A stretch of DNA of 64,000 nt from Craterostigma plantagineum (Eukaryota > Streptophyta > Magnoliopsida > Lamiales > Linderniaceae): contig JAPQWV010000005.1 of NCBI GenBank assembly GCA_027422505.1, positions 17,626,501 through 17,690,500 of the forward strand, given 5' to 3'. Of the stretch, positions 35,830-47,519 are shown piece after piece. Position 1 is the stretch's first letter, and every line of letters begins with the position of its first letter. The notes beneath the pieces are model-generated. The model did not search any database. It was not told the DNA's origin and saw only the letters and a program-made list of their open reading frames with translations. The position numbers were made by a program, and so were the translations under genes.

Positions 35830-37745
35830 TGGTTAGCGGATCCGCAATGCTATCCGTAGATTTCACGAAATCAATCGAGATAACCCCAGTTGAGAGCAGT
35901 TGCCTAACGGTATTATGTCGACGACGTATGTGTCTCAACTTACCATTATACAGAGTACTCTGTGCTCGTCCAATCGCCGATTAGGTGGCACAGACTTTTC
36001 CCATTTCGGGATATCCTCTAAGAAATGGCGTACCCATTTAGCTTCTTCTCCACATTTATCCAAGGCAAAGAACTAGGATTCCATAGAGGATCTTGCTATA
36101 ACCGTTTGTTTCCGAGGATTTCCACGACACAGCAGCTCAAGCGAGTGTAAACACGTAGCCGCTTGTGCTCTTAGAATTCTTCATGTCGGATATCAAGTTC
36201 GCATCTGTGTAGCCTTCTAACACAGCCGGATATCGACCATAGTGTAATCCATAATCTCGAGTATACCCTAAGTATCTCAAAACCCGTATTATTGCGGTCC
36301 AATGATCCGCACTTGGATTGCTCGTGTACGAACTCAGTTTGCTTATAGCATAAGCAATATCTGGCCTAGTACAGTTCATTAGATACATCAAGCTTTCGAT
36401 AATCACGGAGTATTCTACTTGAGCAATAGCCTCGCCGCGATTTTTCGACAAATGAACGCTTCGATCTAATGGCGTTCTAGCAACACAAGAATCACCCTTG
36501 CAGCATTTGCCGAGAATTTTGTCTACGTAATGAGATTGGCTCAAAATAAGACCGTTACTCGTTCTTATGATTTTAGTCCGCAAGTCCCATATTTTTCATG
36601 TCAAATTTCGAATTTAACATATCCTTGGTAGACTTGACCATTTTGTCGTTACCAACAATGAGTATGTCGTCTACATACAGACATAAAATGACATAGTCAT
36701 CGCCTGTTTCCTTTGAGTAAACGCATTTATCGCTCTCATTGATTTTAAAGCCGTAGTTGATCATCGCGTGATCAAACTTTTCGTGCCACTTCTTAGGGGC
36801 TTGTTTCAAACCATACAAAGATTTGATCAATCTACAGACTTTCTTTTCGGTTCCAGGCGCACGAAAACCCTCGGGTTGCTCCATATAGATTTCTTCGTCT
36901 AATTCACCATTTAAGAAAGCTGTTTTGACATCCATTTGATGTACTTCCAAATTTGTTAAGGACGCAATAGCAAGTGTCATCCTTATCGAATTTATCCTCG
37001 TCAAAGGAGAATATGTGTCAAAGTAATCTAAGCCTTCGCGTTGCTTGTATCCTTTGATAACAAGTCTGGCTTTATACTTTTCCACAGACACGTCTGGTCT
37101 CATTTTCCTTTTAAAGATCCATTTTGATCCTAAAGGTTTACATCCCTTTGGGAGATCAACTAACTCCCACATATGATTCTGCAAAATAGAATCAATCTCG
37201 CTCTTTATGGCTTCTTTCCATAAAGGCCCGTCCACGGAGATCACTGCCTCGTCATAAGTTGGTGGTTCCTTTTCAATCAAATACATAACGAAGTCGTCAC
37301 TAAAAGATTTCTCTATTCGGGCACACTTGCTTCGTCTTGGTTCAATCTCATGAACCGTACTAGGAATCTCGGTTTCTATATCATCTCGTTTTGATGAACT
37401 GGATCCATCTTCGGATTTACAAGGAAATATATTTTCAAAGAAACATGCATTCCTTGATTCCATGACCGTGCTCTTGTTAATATCCGAAATTTTCGAATCA
37501 TAGACAAGAGACCGATATGTCGTACTATTGAGTGCATATCCTATGAAAATACAGTCCACCGTTTTAGGACCAATTTTCACCACTTTAAGCGTAGGTACGG
37601 CTACCTTTGCCAAACACCCCCATATTCGCAAATGTTGGTACAAAGGCGTCTTTCCTTTCCATAACTCATATGGAGTTTTATCCATTTTCTTTCGAGGTAT
37701 CCTATTTAATAGGTAATTACTCGACAAGATAGATTCACCCCACAT
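35830..37745 (-). pseudogene. Copia integrase C-terminus, reverse transcriptase and RNase H
   Basis: The minus-strand frame 37745-36573 begins with the integrase tail (LLNRIPRKKMDKTPYELW), then RT with MDVKTAFLNGELDEEIYMEQ, SLYGLKQAPKKW and the active-site YVDDILIVGND. The frame breaks near 36575 (TAG-type stop after MKNMGL) and continues at 36583-36137 with [12 protein letters not shown] and STSGYVFTL. Decayed RNase H sequence goes on to about 35830 with further breaks (for example near 36130 and 36075). Confidence 0.92.
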
Positions 37746-38697
37746 ATTTCAGTAACATCGCATTCATCATTTCTTTTAATGTGTGATTCTTTCATTCGGC
37801 CGCTCCGTTTGATTGAGGTGAATACGGGGCGGTCACTTCATGGACGATACCATGTTCCACACAAAAGCTCCCAATTGGCGCTTCGTATTCTCTGCCTCGA
37901 TCACTTCTTAATCTTTTAATTTTCTTGCCAAGTTGCGTTTCAACTTCGGTTTAGAGAACGAATTTCTCTAATGCTTCGTCTTTGCTCTTAAGCAAATAAA
38001 CATAGCAATATTTGGTGCAATTGTCAATAAATGTTATGAAATATTTATTGCCACCACGTGTTTGAACATATTTCAAATATCATAAATCGCTATGAATCAA
38101 TTCAAGCGGTTCGGTACTTCTTGCTACCGAAGGAAAAGACCATCTCGTCATTTTTGCTTCAACGCAAATTTCGCATTTATGTTTCGAATTAATTTCGAAT
38201 GTTGGAATATGGTCCATGTTAATTAGTTGACGTATCGATTCAAAATTAACGTGACCTAATCTACCATGCCACAAATTGGAAGATTCAAGCAAGTAAACGG
38301 AAGAACGTTTTTCATTCTCATTTACAATAGTCATTACATTCAGCTTGAACAAACCATCACAGGCGTAGCCTTTACCAACAAACAAACCCGACTTAGACAA
38401 TATCACTTTTTCGGATTCAATAACAATATGAAAACCATGCTGGTTCAACAAGAATTCCGAAATTAGATTTTTTCGTATCTCCGGAACGTACAACACATCT
38501 TTCAGCGTTAATATTTTCCTGGAAGTCATTTTGAGCAGCACGCTTCCTTTTCCCTCGACGGTAGCAGCAGCCGAGTTGCCCATGTAGATCTTTTCTCCTT
38601 CAATTGGCTCACAGGTAGAGAAGTGTCTACGGTTCGTGCACACATGTCGTGTAGCACCAGTATCGATCCACCATTCTTGTGGATTCGACCCAACCAT
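37746..38697 (-). pseudogene. Copia protease, GAG-pre-integrase and integrase core, with stops
   Basis: The minus-strand frame opens at ATG 38697 with WWIDTGATRHVC, the aspartic-protease D-T-G-A active site. The zinc-finger region upstream of integrase follows (LWHGRLGHVNF, CEICVEAK). A stop ends this frame at 38080. Integrase core sequence continues in the same direction to 37746 but is interrupted by stops (near 37953 and 37790). The region is recognisable but cannot encode a complete enzyme. Confidence 0.88.
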
Positions 38698-38699
38698 GT

Positions 38700-39446
38700 T
38701 TACACTTCCGAAACGACAGCAACAAGATCTAAATCATCGACACCCTTAGTGATGTCGTTAATCATATTAGCTTCGTTGCTTTGTTTCGGCAGGCGACAAT
38801 CCGCCGACTTGTGGCCCAATTTACCACAATTAAAACACTTGCCCTTAAACTTGTGCTTTTGCTTCGAGACACCTCCGGTCGCCCCGAGCTTCTTTTTGCC
38901 CTTATCGACAGTCTTGCCATTCTTAGAACCATGCTCAAGCATGTGCACTTTGGGCTCGGACGAGTTCATAACTCTCTGTTCGAACCCTCTGTTGTCTTCT
39001 TCGATACGAAGTCTAACAATCAGATCCTCCAAAGACATCTCTTTGTGTTTATGCTTTAGATAGTTTTTGAAGTCTTTCCAACCGGAAGACAGCTTTTCAA
39101 TAATAGCAGCCACTTGGAAAGATTCACTCAAAACCATCCCTTCCGCAAGGATGTCGTGCAAGATCAGTTGAATCTCTTGCACTTGACTGATAACAGTCTT
39201 CGAATCGACCATCATATAATCAAGGAACCGTCCGACAACAAATTTCTTTGTGTAGGCATCCTTCGATTTATATTTCCGGTCTAGCGACTCCCATAATTCC
39301 TTAGCCGTTTCCATCCCACAATATACGTTGTATAAAGTGTCGCTCAGCGCGTTCAAGATGTAATTACGGCATAAGAAATCGGAGTGCTTCCATGCGTCCA
39401 CAGCGGTCACCACCTCCGGAGTGCTCGTATATATAAACCTTTTCAA
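38700..39446 (-). CDS. Copia gag (capsid and nucleocapsid) frame
   Basis: 248 open codons on the minus strand. The N-terminal part has the UBN2-type gag fold signature ([28 protein letters not shown]), and the C-terminal part has the zinc knuckle [14 protein letters not shown] (C-x2-C-x4-H-x4-C) that packages RNA. It ends with TAA at 38702-38700, and the protease frame starts 3 bases later in another frame, whereas intact Copia elements usually encode one polyprotein. The frame change may be a mutation. Confidence 0.9.
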   Translation of the reverse strand: MKRFIYTSTPEVVTAVDAWKHSDFLCRNYILNALSDTLYNVYCGMETAKELWESLDRKYKSKDAYTKKFVVGRFLDYMMVDSKTVISQVQEIQLILHDILAEGMVLSESFQVAAIIEKLSSGWKDFKNYLKHKHKEMSLEDLIVRLRIEEDNRGFEQRVMNSSEPKVHMLEHGSKNGKTVDKGKKKLGATGGVSKQKHKFKGKCFNCGKLGHKSADCRLPKQSNEANMINDITKGVDDLDLVAVVSEV

Positions 39447-40424
39447 TCAGCACTTCTCATGGAAAATCATATCACATAATCATCAAATCAAGCATAATCT
39501 CCATGCACTTTTCGAGAGTCAACATGCCATATAAATCATGCTCTTATTAAATAATCACAACGGTCATAATCACATTAAAGCATGATTACATTCCATATAA
39601 AAGCTCATTTAAGCATGAATATATTCCATATAAAGACTCAGATTCGTTCTCAAGCATATTCAATCATTTCACATATATTTACCATATCAGAACTTTCCAT
39701 ATGTGATTCTCTGCTATCAGTTTATAGAATAAGTCAATCCAGATTACTTTCCATGTATAGCATACGAGATAGCATTATATCAATTCTATATTTAGCATTC
39801 AGTATTAGATCAACATATTTTCCAAATTTAGCACATAATATCAGATCAGATCACAGCTATCACGATTCAAACTGTCATGCCACAACTTTCCGTATTTCAG
39901 AGATCACATTCGTTTTGAGCACATAGCATCTTATCCACAAAGTCAATCAAATCAAATCTTTCCTAAATATAATGTTCCAATCAGCATAAGGAAAGATATC
40001 AATTCAATATTGCACATTAAATTCAGTGGAAAGCATGCAAAGAATCGTATATGTGATTTCGTCCAGGAATAACTGATTTTCAACAGATATATCACTTTCT
40101 ATATATAAACAGCATATTTTCCATATATAACTTAGCAGGGAGCACATGCGTTATTTCCATATATAGCACAGAACGATATATCCTGTCACATGGGTTGCCT
40201 ATAACATGTGATCACCTAGTTTCACCATATAATCACAGAATCACATGTGAATCAAATATTCAACAATTTAATCAATTTTAGCTCATATATAATGCATGGT
40301 CGAATATTATCATGAACTTAGACGTTATATTGGTCACAAATCGAATTGCATAATCTATAGACCTAACGTCATTACAATTACATCGTTTATCAAAACTCTC
40401 TAACGCTCATGGACCAAAAAGGTC
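39447..40424. other. Copia leader or foreign insert between gag and 5' LTR
   Basis: AT-rich DNA with repeated short words such as TTCCATATA and GCATGA. It lies where the 5' leader and the inner half of the 5' LTR should be, but it does not match the inner half of the 3' LTR. No gene. Confidence 0.5.
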
Positions 40425-40650
40425 AACACCTATTTATAGCCAAAATATTGAAATAAATTTTTTTTTTTATTTGATGGAAGTCACGTTTGAGGAGTGGTTT
40501 TAACCGCTCCATCAAACAACTCCATTATTCAATCATCAACCCAACCTTCTAGAAGTCGGGCCTTCTAGAAGTTGGTCCGTTATTGGGCCAAAACCAAAGT
40601 CCAATGGCATTTAATTTGAAAGCCCAATTTCTCATTCAAATTATCTAACA
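40425..40650 (-). repeat. Outer part of the 5' LTR of the B3-inserted Copia element
   Basis: Matches 35005-35226 with scattered differences (CTATTTATAGCCAAAATATT at both left edges). The inner 250 bases expected from the other LTR are absent or replaced. Confidence 0.82.
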
Positions 40651-41742
40651 AATTCAAACACATGATATATACTAGGAATTGAAATAACTGGAGAAACCAA
40701 CTTTCTCCACGTTGAACATGAAGATTATCATGATGATGTTGGTGATGTGGATATTAATATGAACGAGGCTAATGTTGAAGGTATGTTGAGGTTTTACGTT
40801 TTTTGCACTTATGTGGTTATTTTACGATAATTTAGTTGCATTAGTATATACGTAAACTATTTGAAGAACAAGGAATTGGGTCTTTTGTCTAAGGTGAGAA
40901 CGACGAACAAATCATGATTGCAACCAACGACGGTATTGACGATGTTCATCAAAATGATAGCATTGGTATGTTTAAATATCTATTTGCACCCTGCTAATAT
41001 TTCGTTTGGCTTATAACTAATGCTTCTCATATATAAAGTATTGTATAACATGCTTCATAATGGTTAAGAAAATGGCTTGCAAGAAGATCACACCAATGAT
41101 ATCAACATTGGCTCTCATCCTACCAAGCTTTGAGTGATAACAGTGGCGAAGGTATGTGATTTCAGTATTTATAATATGTGGTGCAATTAATTTCTAAACA
41201 TTCACATACATGATATACTAGTTGTATTAACAAATACGTAAATTATGAAAAAATGCAGTAGAATGGCCAATAATAAAATATGTGGATCGATGCTATGGCT
41301 TGGATTTATTTCGTGCAAGATTGGCTCGCCAACCTACAAGGCCCTATTTTGTGATGCAATTTAGGACAGCCGAAGTCGATGGTAATAATGACCTCTTATC
41401 AAATAATTGTTCTCTTGATATATTGCTATTTCGAACAATGAGATGGGGTTGTGTCATACTATTTTTCCTTTTCACTTGTTTTAAAAAAAATATATATCAT
41501 AAAGATCCATTCCCAAGACAATATTGATTTCACGAAAGCGGTGACGTTTGTGCGGGAGACAATACCGAGCAAAGTGGAGGAAATATCCGCCGGGGCATAA
41601 CGAGCGAATATCGGTCGCCGGCGGTGCATGGAGATGTTTGTGTAAGTCTAACAACGTTCAAATTGAAGACAAGTGCATTTGCGAGTTCATTGAGGAGAAT
41701 GACCGTGTCGTAACTCGTGTTACCTTCGTTCGTCGTCAGTAG

Positions 41743-42306
41743 TCGATTGATTATTGCATTGATTGTGCAATGTCTTAATCAAATGCTCAGTGTGCTGAAA
41801 CTCGGTCAAAATCTGATTTTTTTTTTTTTTTTTTTTGAGGATGGAATTTGTTAGGGTTTATTGCATGCTGTCCCGTGATACAAAATTCATAGGAGGTTTT
41901 CTTTCGTCTTTTAAGCATCAAAATTACATATTTCGTATCCGTATGTATGTTGGAATCGATAACAAACTCTTGGGTCTAAGCAATATACTTCAGTCGTCAT
42001 GAACTAAAATGACAATCAGCAAATGATATCCTTGATAGTTTATCTGCTTGCCCATTGGATATGGAACTAATTCATACTGAAGTGATGTGTACACACTTAG
42101 AATGAACTAGTTAAATTTGAAGTATCGATTATGTTTTCAGTTGTTCATAACATCAGAAGAGGAACCACCTTTTTTATCCGAAGGGCAAGTTATGAGCCAC
42201 TGAATGCAAATAACTACAATGTCAAAAACCTTGATAATCAGAAAAGATAGAGAGCAGTTATTACAGAAGATTGCTTCCCTCGACAACCTACGTACAGAAC
42301 TTCGAC
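41743..42306. other. Intergenic strip between the B3 gene end and MCTS1 3' end
   Basis: Convergent gene ends. Holds a 22-base T run (about 41815-41836) and AT-rich DNA; probably the 3' UTRs of both genes. No other gene seen. Confidence 0.6.
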
Positions 42307-44362
42307 TCACTCAAGACGCTCCATCTGCAAATTTAGTACATTGTCATCATTCTTTATCAAGGAAAAAGAAAACCCAACTAAATTCAAAGACACAAGCTAT
42401 CGGTAGATAGATGGATAAGTTGTTTCACAACAGTGAACAAGAAACTACCTTCCAAAGACCATCATTAAGATAATGCATGTTATCAACACCAATCCCTTTG
42501 TTGATTGTTTTTCTGCATTTCACAAAAATAGCATATTAGATGGAAGGGGCATGTAATTTGAATTTCAGTAGTCTCTTCAGTTGTGAAACTAAAAAACCGA
42601 GATTTCCAACATTAGATCATTCAATTAAAAATCTGTTTCCAGATAGAGGCAACTTAATTTCCTTGCCATGATATGGGGCTCAAAAAAATTAATATCCATG
42701 ACATATCAAGATGGCGTTGCTAGTTACTGAAGGAGCCTAACAAGGGAGTTAGATCACCACTGCTCAGTTAAAATATAAGTCTTAGAAGAAACCTCAATTG
42801 AAAGTTATTTTGACGGAAGAGGATACAAGGGAAGAAGGAAGATATCATCTTACATATCCTTAGCAGGCATTTTGGTGAATCCAATTGCAAGAGCATGTTC
42901 CTTTCCTTCAGCCATTATAGCCTGACAGATCATGTAAAATTTTCCAAGTAAATTGGGAGATAGCCACCACATTTCAATCATTCAACGAACAACAAAATAA
43001 TACATGATTATCCAACCAAGTCGAAAGATCAGGGACTTAAAAAGTTAAGTAGTTAAGATTCGTACCACAGGAGTTTCAGCATCTACTTCCTCGTCAAGCA
43101 CACCACCAGGTGAGGTCAAACCTGGGCACATAATATTGGCCCCAGAAAGTACAAACTTTATCGCTCCTCTGTCCACTTGAAACTTCTTCATTATGTTTGG
43201 GTCTGCAAGAGGAGCGTTGAACCAGATTAAGTTCATAAATTCACAAAATATGGATAAGTAAACAGAGATTTCCTAAATGCCCCCACAATACAACAAAAGC
43301 CATGAATCAGATTTTTAGAGCCTGAAATGGGAAAATTATTGCTGCATATAATGCGCCAGGATTAGCCATTAAAACACTAACACTGATGAAGAAGGCGTAA
43401 TGTTGGCATATAGGGCCCATCACGGATGTTAAAGAATAGCGGCACATTGTTCACCAGGACCAAGTTCAGATGATTTTGGCTACAGAAGGTCAACAGGTGA
43501 CAAGACATTTCATGTAAGCAAAACAAATAATAGAGACTGCAAAGTCAATTATAACCAGAAAAAATCTATACAGAATATAGTCTTTGAGAGAAAACGGAAA
43601 ACCATTTTGCAACAATAAGTGGGGCCTTCTTAGGCAGCAAATCATCGATTACAGGTTCAAGTCCTGGGTACTGCAACCAAAACGTTAGTAACGACGCTGT
43701 TAAATATGCTCATGATTCAAAACAAAATCGTAAATTTAAGCGTAAACCTCTTCCATGATACTCTGCCTAATTTTCCTCTGCACAGATGCCTTCACTTGAT
43801 TCTGGGCAGAAACCTCCTCTGATGAGAACCTAAAGATACCACGTTTTGGTCAGTGGTAAATGAAAGTGAACCGAGAAAATGCAGCCGGTGTTAGAAATAA
43901 GTTAAAGACATAACATCTCAATTGATCATGAGACAATATCATCAGAGAAGACAGCTGCAATTTGATATAAAAGGAAGCAAAATAGCATTACGTTAAAACT
44001 GACAAGCAGTGAAACAATCAGCATAATCGATCGCCACCAGAATCGTTTCTTGATCCTCTATCAAAATTGTTCAGTTAAAGCACCATTTCAATAATTTCCA
44101 TTGTAATTGGTTATTTCGAAACTTCTGACAGCAGCAAATCACGGGAACCAAAATGGAGTAGATAATATTCAAATCAATATAGTAAAGATACTCCATTTCC
44201 AATCAATAGAGATGAACACAAACACAGCTACAATACATCCGATCCTCCTATGCAGCACCACGAATATAGCGAAAGCTCACGCATCAATTAATCTTTTACC
44301 ACCACATGGAAAATCACAATCGCGAGGAGAAAATATCAGGTAAACTCTTACTTCTTGAACAT
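42307..44362 (-). CDS. MCTS1: MCTS1/MCT-1 homologue, PUA-domain translation factor
   Basis: MCTS1 pairs with DENR to promote translation re-initiation and recycling of 40S subunits. Eight exons on the minus strand join in frame: 44352-44362, 43748-43829, 43603-43670, 43382-43479, 43066-43202, 42854-42921, 42449-42512 and 42307-42324. Together they make 546 bases, 181 codons plus TGA, exactly the family length. All introns have GT...AG borders. Family stretches are [37 protein letters not shown], the PUA-domain core [20 protein letters not shown] and [17 protein letters not shown]. The first exon (MFKK) and the last (MERLE) are tiny, so both ends rest on splice logic and family knowledge. No lesion is seen; this gene looks functional and housekeeping. 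Confidence 0.95.
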
Positions 44363-44621
44363 CGTATCACTGCCCAGATGGGTAAGCACGTAGGGTTTTA
44401 GCTACTTGTTGAATGAGCTCCGTTCAGTATATGAATGATTTGATTAGCTCTCAAATCCAATTAAGGAACGAGTGAAGTACGAGTACGAGAATGGTATGCG
44501 TTGCTACGCGAGAATCTGTAAAATGCAATTTGAACCCCAAAAATCAACGAAACTCAAAATACCACCCCACACATTTAAATTCCACCGAGGGCATGCTCCT
44601 AACGAAAATGCACTAAGATTA

Positions 44622-44661
44622 TGGGCCAATCGACTTGCTCTAATGGGCCCAACTGAGCCCA
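44622..44661 (-). promoter_or_regulatory. Cluster of site II motifs (TGGGCC/TGGGCT) upstream of MCTS1
   Basis: TGGGCC at 44622-44627, TGGGCCC at 44644-44650 and AGCCCA (TGGGCT on the minus strand) at 44656-44661, about 260-300 bases upstream of the MCTS1 ATG. Site II elements of this form are bound by TCP factors and are common in plant promoters of translation and growth genes, which fits MCTS1. Confidence 0.55.
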
Positions 44662-44757
44662 ATATGTTTGTCCAATTATTTTATTTTTATATTTCCAATT
44701 TTTCCATTTTCTATTTGCCCAACCAAATGTCCAAAAATATCTCTCATTCACCATTTA

Positions 44758-45406
44758 TAGGGGTGTTCATCGGTCTGTTCGGTTCGGTTTTTTCAAATTT
44801 CGGTTCGTTTTTTCGGTTTTCGGTTTTACGTATGCTTAATCCGATATCCGAACCGTTTTAATTTGGTTCGGTTCGGTTTTTCGGTTAGGAATTTAATATC
44901 AACAAAAAAATATATTATGAGCTGAAAATACAAAAAACAATTTATGGTTATTACAAAACAAAGAAGATTTGTGGAATGTGACATGCAGCAAAATAATTCA
45001 AAGGTCCGAAAAAAAAAAAAACATGAAAATGTAACAAAATCTAACCAAAATATAAAAACATTCATATGAAGATACTATAAATTATTTGATAGAAAAATAG
45101 TATTTGATTGGTGAGTAAAACATTCACCTAAAAATGGAAAAAAGTATACCAATGAAATTATATTTACTGTGTTGTTTACGTTATGGGAGAAAAACAAATT
45201 ATTTTTTATATCTTTTTATTTTTAATGTAGTATGATAATTTCAGTTCGGTTCTTCGGTTTTTTCGGTTTACGTATGCTTAATCCGATATCGGAACTATTT
45301 TAATTTGGTTCGGTTCGGTTTTTTACAATTCGATCCGGTCTTTTCGGTTCGGTTCTTTACGGTTCGGTCTGTTTTTTCGGTTTTTCGGTTAATTTGAACA
45401 CCCCTA
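44758..45406. mobile_element. Small non-autonomous hAT element (649 bp), 8-bp TSD
   Basis: Ends TAGGGGTGTTCA and TGAACACCCCTA are a perfect 12-bp inverted repeat, flanked by ACCATTTA at 44750-44757 and 45407-45414. Sub-terminal TTCGGTTCGGTTTTTCGGTT repeats fill both ends (44780-44885 and 45240-45390); the middle is AT-rich. No transposase. It lies about 400 bases upstream of the MCTS1 start. Confidence 0.93.
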
Positions 45407-45414
45407 ACCATTTA

Positions 45415-45761
45415 TGTCTCAATTCCACCATGCTTATTTGTCCAATAAACCCCATTAGTATCATGATCGTCTTCATTAAGTGATCGTTTGCTACGGAGAA
45501 TGAAGTTGTTGATTTGGTGAATCAATTGAAGATTTATAAGGTTTCAAGAAGTGCTTTTAATTATGGTTTCCACTAGAGATGAGTCTTCAATAACATCAAG
45601 ATTCGTATGATTGATTCTAAGGACTTGGAAGAGCTTTGTTTTTAGTTTGACCTTACAAAATACTAAAGGTCGTCTTCAATAATTGCAAGTGATGATATGA
45701 CAATGTAAGACAATGGCGACCGAGTCTAGTAGGACTTTGTCTCCCCCTGACTAGACTAGAT
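45415..45761. other. No gene seen
   Basis: Host-like DNA between the hAT and the large MULE-like element, without a convincing frame. Confidence 0.5.
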
Positions 45762-46012
45762 ATAATATAGGGGCTTTTAAGAATCAGCCCCTCTTTAAGT
45801 TTCAAAATATGAATCAGCCCCTGTCAGTATAAATCTCGGTTTTAAGGACCCAATATCTTTTAAGTTTAGAGAAAAGGACCAACTACATGATCTGACCAAA
45901 ATACCCCTACAAAGTTGTATAAGAAGTGGTATCCAGAACCAGTTTTCTGTTATCATCGTTACCATATTAATAAGTAAATAAAATATTCTTTTGACGATCA
46001 AAAATACTCGCA

Positions 46013-47240
46013 GATCTTTCGAACGATCATCGGAAACGAAACGGAATCTATCCCCAAGGGTTTATTTTGATATTCAGGTCTCGAAATGTTTGGTTTTACA
46101 GGCATATTTTTCGAACTCTTTTGACGCAAATAATAAAAACTCGATGAAATCGAATCTCGATTCCGTCGAAATTGAAGATATTTTGTACAAATTCGAGAGA
46201 CCCATAACCTAAACGAATCTCTGAAACACAGTATTGGCTCTATTGTTCGTCGCTCGTGGTTAGCCGAAATTTAAAATCATCGTATTGTTGGCTAAACATC
46301 TGTTCCCGAAACGTGGTATGAATCGTCATGCATCCGTCACCCTGAAACAGTTAACTAGTATTTGTGAGCTGGCATATGGTATATATATACTGATTTAAAG
46401 GTATCTTTAAGCTGGATTTGGTACCGTATGTCAATTATCTGGTATCATTACAACAGTAAAAATTCGATCAAAACAATCGATCGTATATATTATTTCCATC
46501 TGCACGACCTGCACCAAACCAAGTTGGGTGTGTCCTAGACGGTTTATCATGTTATTCAGGTCTCGAATGTTCGATTTTTATTGGTAAATTTTCGAATTCT
46601 TTTGACGCAAATAATTAAAACACGGTGAAAATCAAATCCTGATTCGGTCGAAATTGAAGATATTTTGTACAAATTCGAGAGACCCATATCCTGAACAAGT
46701 CGCTGAAGCACAATACTGGCTCTATCGTTCGTCGCTCATGGTTTGCCGAAATTTAAAATCGCCGGATTGTTGCTAAACAACTGTTCCCAAATGTGGTATG
46801 GATTGTCAGACATCAGTCACCGTAATAAAGTTAACTGGTATTGGTAAGCTGATATATGGTGTATATACTAATTAAAAGGTTCGAGTAACCTGAATTTGGT
46901 ACCATTTGCCAAATATCAGGTATCACCGTAACAGTGGAAACTCGATCGAAACAATCGATCATATATATTATTCCTTCTGCACGACCTGCACCAAACCAAG
47001 TTGGGTGTGTCCTAGACGGTTTATCATGTTATTCAGGTCTCGAATGTTCGATTTTACGGATAAATTTCTCAAATTCTTTTGACGGAAATAATTAAAACAC
47101 GGTGAAAATCGAATCCCGATTCGATCGAAATTGAAGATATTTCGCACAAATTCGAGAGACTCATATCCTGACAAGTCGTTGAAGCACAATACTGGCCTAT
47201 TGTTCGTCGCTCATGGTTGCCGAAATTTAAATATAATCGC
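46013..47240 (+). repeat. Three imperfect tandem copies of a roughly 470-bp block
   Basis: Landmarks recur in order: CAGGTCTCGAA, TTTTGACGCAAATAAT, GTCGAAATTGAAGATATTT, CAAATTCGAGAGAC and TGTTCGTCGCTC, starting near 46013, 46480 and 46950; the last copy is shorter. Open stretches inside are not kept between copies. Confidence 0.88.
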
Positions 47241-47519
47241 CAGATTTGCCTAATTTTTCGAAATAAGAAAGTGGTACCAGTAAGTTATTAATTGTTATTC
47301 TCTGTGTAACTTGTGTTGTCCACTTTAGGCGAGATTTCAATAATTTAGGCGGGATCTCAATAATTTAGGCGGGAATTGCATTATCTGGAATGTTCTATAT
47401 TGTCAAGGGATATTACCACATAATACCGAATCTTCGATATAAAAGAACAATACAAATCCAATTTTTAACACTATTGTAGATATTGATACTGCATAATAGG
47501 TTTTTCATACCAAACTACT

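Larger units (their letters stand above)
34746..40650 (-). mobile_element. Copia LTR retrotransposon inserted in the B3 gene
   Basis: Ends TGTTGGCC...TCTAACA with a perfect 5-bp target duplication AATTC at 34741-34745 and 40651-40655. On the minus strand the order is 5' LTR, leader, gag, protease, integrase, reverse transcriptase, RNase H, 3' LTR, the Copia order. Several stops and frameshifts make it inactive. The insertion splits the B3 gene between copies of its duplicated linker exons and is antisense to it. Confidence 0.95.
33735..41742 (+). pseudogene. B3-domain (REM-type) transcription factor gene, broken and interrupted
   Basis: B3 domains bind DNA in plant-specific regulators. The first B3 domain starts at 33735 (VPRAFIFES, LPQTVSLKDR), loses frame by about one base near 33820, then continues with LYFTEGWNKFVTDNS and FMLKLFG, ending before GTATGTTT (about 34092). 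Linker exons follow at about 34212-34294 and 34369-34468 (acidic, DDGGGDVDIN). Linker exons similar to these recur at about 40673-40780 and 41070-41150. A second B3-like domain is encoded at about 41256-41382 (LARQPTRPYFVMQF) and 41548-41742 (CKSNNVQIEDKCICEF, TAG at 41740). A 5.9-kb Copia element sits between the duplicated linker exons. The frameshift and missing first exon argue for a pseudogene. Confidence 0.75.
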
